A DNA stretch of 10,341 nucleotides from Bacteroidales bacterium (lineage in GTDB: Bacteria > Bacteroidota > Bacteroidia > Bacteroidales > P3). Below, in pieces: positions 7,663 to 10,341 of this stretch; the first letter of the stretch is position 1, and each line of letters starts with the position of its first letter. The DNA lies in assembly GCA_016281475.1 (NCBI GenBank), contig JAEEIS010000261.1, positions 1-10,341 on the forward strand, read 5' to 3'. The position numbers and the translations under genes were made by a program. The notes under the pieces are model-generated. The model saw only the letters and a list, made by a program, of their open reading frames with translations. It ran no database searches and was not told where the DNA came from.

Positions 7663-7688
7663 CAAGTTTAAAACCAACACTTCTATCG

Positions 7689-9524
<1,836 letters not shown>

Positions 9525-9556
9525 GTCTTGTAAGGCATAATATCAATTGTTATTTT

Positions 9557-9619
9557 TCTGATTAGTCGGAAATATCTGATTATTCTGACCATTCAGACAA
9601 CTTTGACAATTCTGATTAT
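9557..9619. repeat. Array of degenerate 9-bp repeats (consensus about TCTGAnnAT)
   Basis: Seven consecutive 9-base units fill this stretch. TCTGATTAG (9557), TCTGATTAT (9575 and 9611) and TCTGACCAT (9584) are the best copies; 9566, 9593 and 9602 are weaker. TCTGATTA recurs at 9557, 9575 and 9611, all separated by multiples of 18. The array occupies the typA-radical SAM gap and ends 5 bases before the ATG at 9625. Inside it CAACTTTG (9598-9605) is one base off a -7 promoter box, and TCTGA/TCAGA (9585-9589 and 9594-9598) can pair. Function is unknown; the copies are too short and too degenerate for a CRISPR array. Confidence 0.6.
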
Positions 9620-9624
9620 ACACC

Positions 9625-10341
9625 ATGTTGACGGATAGCACACTGGAACTGTTGCGCATACTTGCCGAGTCGGCGAAGTACGATGTGTCGTGCTCGTCGA
9701 GCGGCACAGTACGTCGTGGCAAGCAAGGCATGGTGGGCAACACCGTGGGAGGCCTGGGCATCTGCCACTCCTTTGCCGACGACGGACGCTGCATCTCGCT
9801 GCTGAAGGTGATGCTGACCAACTATTGCATGTACGACTGCGCCTATTGCGTCAACCGCCGCTCGAACGACATCAAACGCGCCACGCTCTCCGTCTCAGAA
9901 CTGGTGAGCATCACCATGGAGTTCTACCGCCGCAACTATATCGAGGGGCTGTTCCTTTCGAGCGGCGTGGTGCGAAACCCCGACTACACGATGGAACGCC
10001 TTGTCGCCATCGTGCGCGACCTGCGGACGGTGCACCGCTTCAACGGCTACATCCACCTGAAAAGCATCCCCGGAGCCTCGCGTGAGCTACTGAACGAGGC
10101 GGGACTCTATGCCGACCGTATGAGTGTGAACATCGAAATTCCGCGCGAGGAGTCGCTCAAGTTGTTGGCTCCTGAGAAAAACCACCAGAGCGTCTTCCAA
10201 CCCATGAAACTGATACAGCAAGGGGTGCTGGAGAACAAAGAGGACCGCCGACGCTACCGCCATGCACCACGCTTTGTGCCTGCGGGGCAGTCGACACAGA
10301 TGATTGTGGGTGCCACCAAGGACAGCGACCGCGACATCCTG
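9625..10341 (+). CDS. Radical SAM protein, putative DNA modification/repair family (partial, N-terminal 239 codons)
   Basis: The frame opens with ATG at 9625 and continues to the window edge. The radical SAM cysteine motif is CMYDCAYC, with Cys68, Cys72 and Cys75 (CxxxCxxC) to hold the 4Fe-4S cluster that cleaves S-adenosylmethionine. Other family-like features are the N-terminal AKYDVSCSSSG (17-27), GICHSFADDGRCISLLK (45-61), CVNRRSND (75-82), FYRRNYIEGLFLSSGVV (100-116), GYIHLKSIPGA (141-151) and DRMSVNIEIP (164-173). I recognise these as the radical SAM family annotated as putative DNA modification/repair and usually encoded next to a uracil-DNA-glycosylase-like protein, but its reaction is not established. 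The N-terminus fits the family, supporting this ATG; no Shine-Dalgarno sequence is present. It follows typA on the same strand behind a 9-bp repeat array and may have its own promoter. The C-terminus and any partner gene lie beyond the window. Confidence 0.88.
   Translation, partial: MLTDSTLELLRILAESAKYDVSCSSSGTVRRGKQGMVGNTVGGLGICHSFADDGRCISLLKVMLTNYCMYDCAYCVNRRSNDIKRATLSVSELVSITMEFYRRNYIEGLFLSSGVVRNPDYTMERLVAIVRDLRTVHRFNGYIHLKSIPGASRELLNEAGLYADRMSVNIEIPREESLKLLAPEKNHQSVFQPMKLIQQGVLENKEDRRRYRHAPRFVPAGQSTQMIVGATKDSDRDIL

Noticed and set aside
9537..9557. Possible intrinsic terminator after typA
   Set aside because: ATAATA can pair with TGTTAT before a short T-run, but the stem is 6 bp, AT-only with a wobble pair, and too weak to call.
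9557..9619. Possible CRISPR array
   Set aside because: The units are 9 bp, contiguous and degenerate. There are no unique spacers of about 30 bp and no cas genes.

Overview
The window looks like a chromosomal segment of a member of the Bacteroidota, most likely the order Bacteroidales. Four things point there: a huge secreted protein ending in a type IX secretion (T9SS) sorting domain; promoter -7 boxes of the Bacteroides form TAnnTTTG; no Shine-Dalgarno-like sequence before any start; and AT-rich gene borders around GC-rich coding sequence. The genus cannot be fixed from the sequence alone.

Layout from left to right. (1) 1-240, minus strand: the 5' part of a gene for a secreted or envelope protein of unknown function, running off the left edge. 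(2) 245-1594, minus strand: hisS, histidyl-tRNA synthetase, ending 4 bases before gene 1 starts, so the two are probably co-transcribed. (3) 1595-1942: an intergenic region that is GC-rich in its middle. It holds several inverted repeats, a perfect 26-bp palindrome and a possible small mobile or dispersed element; no certain gene. (4) 1943-7483, minus strand: an intact 1846-residue secreted mosaic protein with a signal peptide, four choice-of-anchor-J/cleaved-adhesin-like modules, nine fibronectin type III (Fn3) modules, one further beta-rich domain and a T9SS type A C-terminal domain. (5) 7484-7688: a divergent AT-rich promoter region with one TAnnTTTG box facing each way. (6) 7689-9524, plus strand: typA/bipA, a ribosome-associated translational GTPase. 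(7) 9525-9624: a short AT-rich gap containing an array of degenerate 9-bp repeats that ends 5 bases before the next start. (8) 9625 to the right edge, plus strand: the first 239 codons of a radical SAM protein of the putative DNA modification/repair family linked to a uracil-DNA-glycosylase-like partner.

hisS and typA are core translation genes and act as conserved chromosomal anchors. The accessory content is the T9SS surface protein between them. The least understood biology is the radical SAM gene, whose family has an unproven role and whose expected partner would lie just beyond the window, together with the repeat structures at 1668-1932 and 9557-9619. I see no rRNA, tRNA, CRISPR array, transposase or phage gene.
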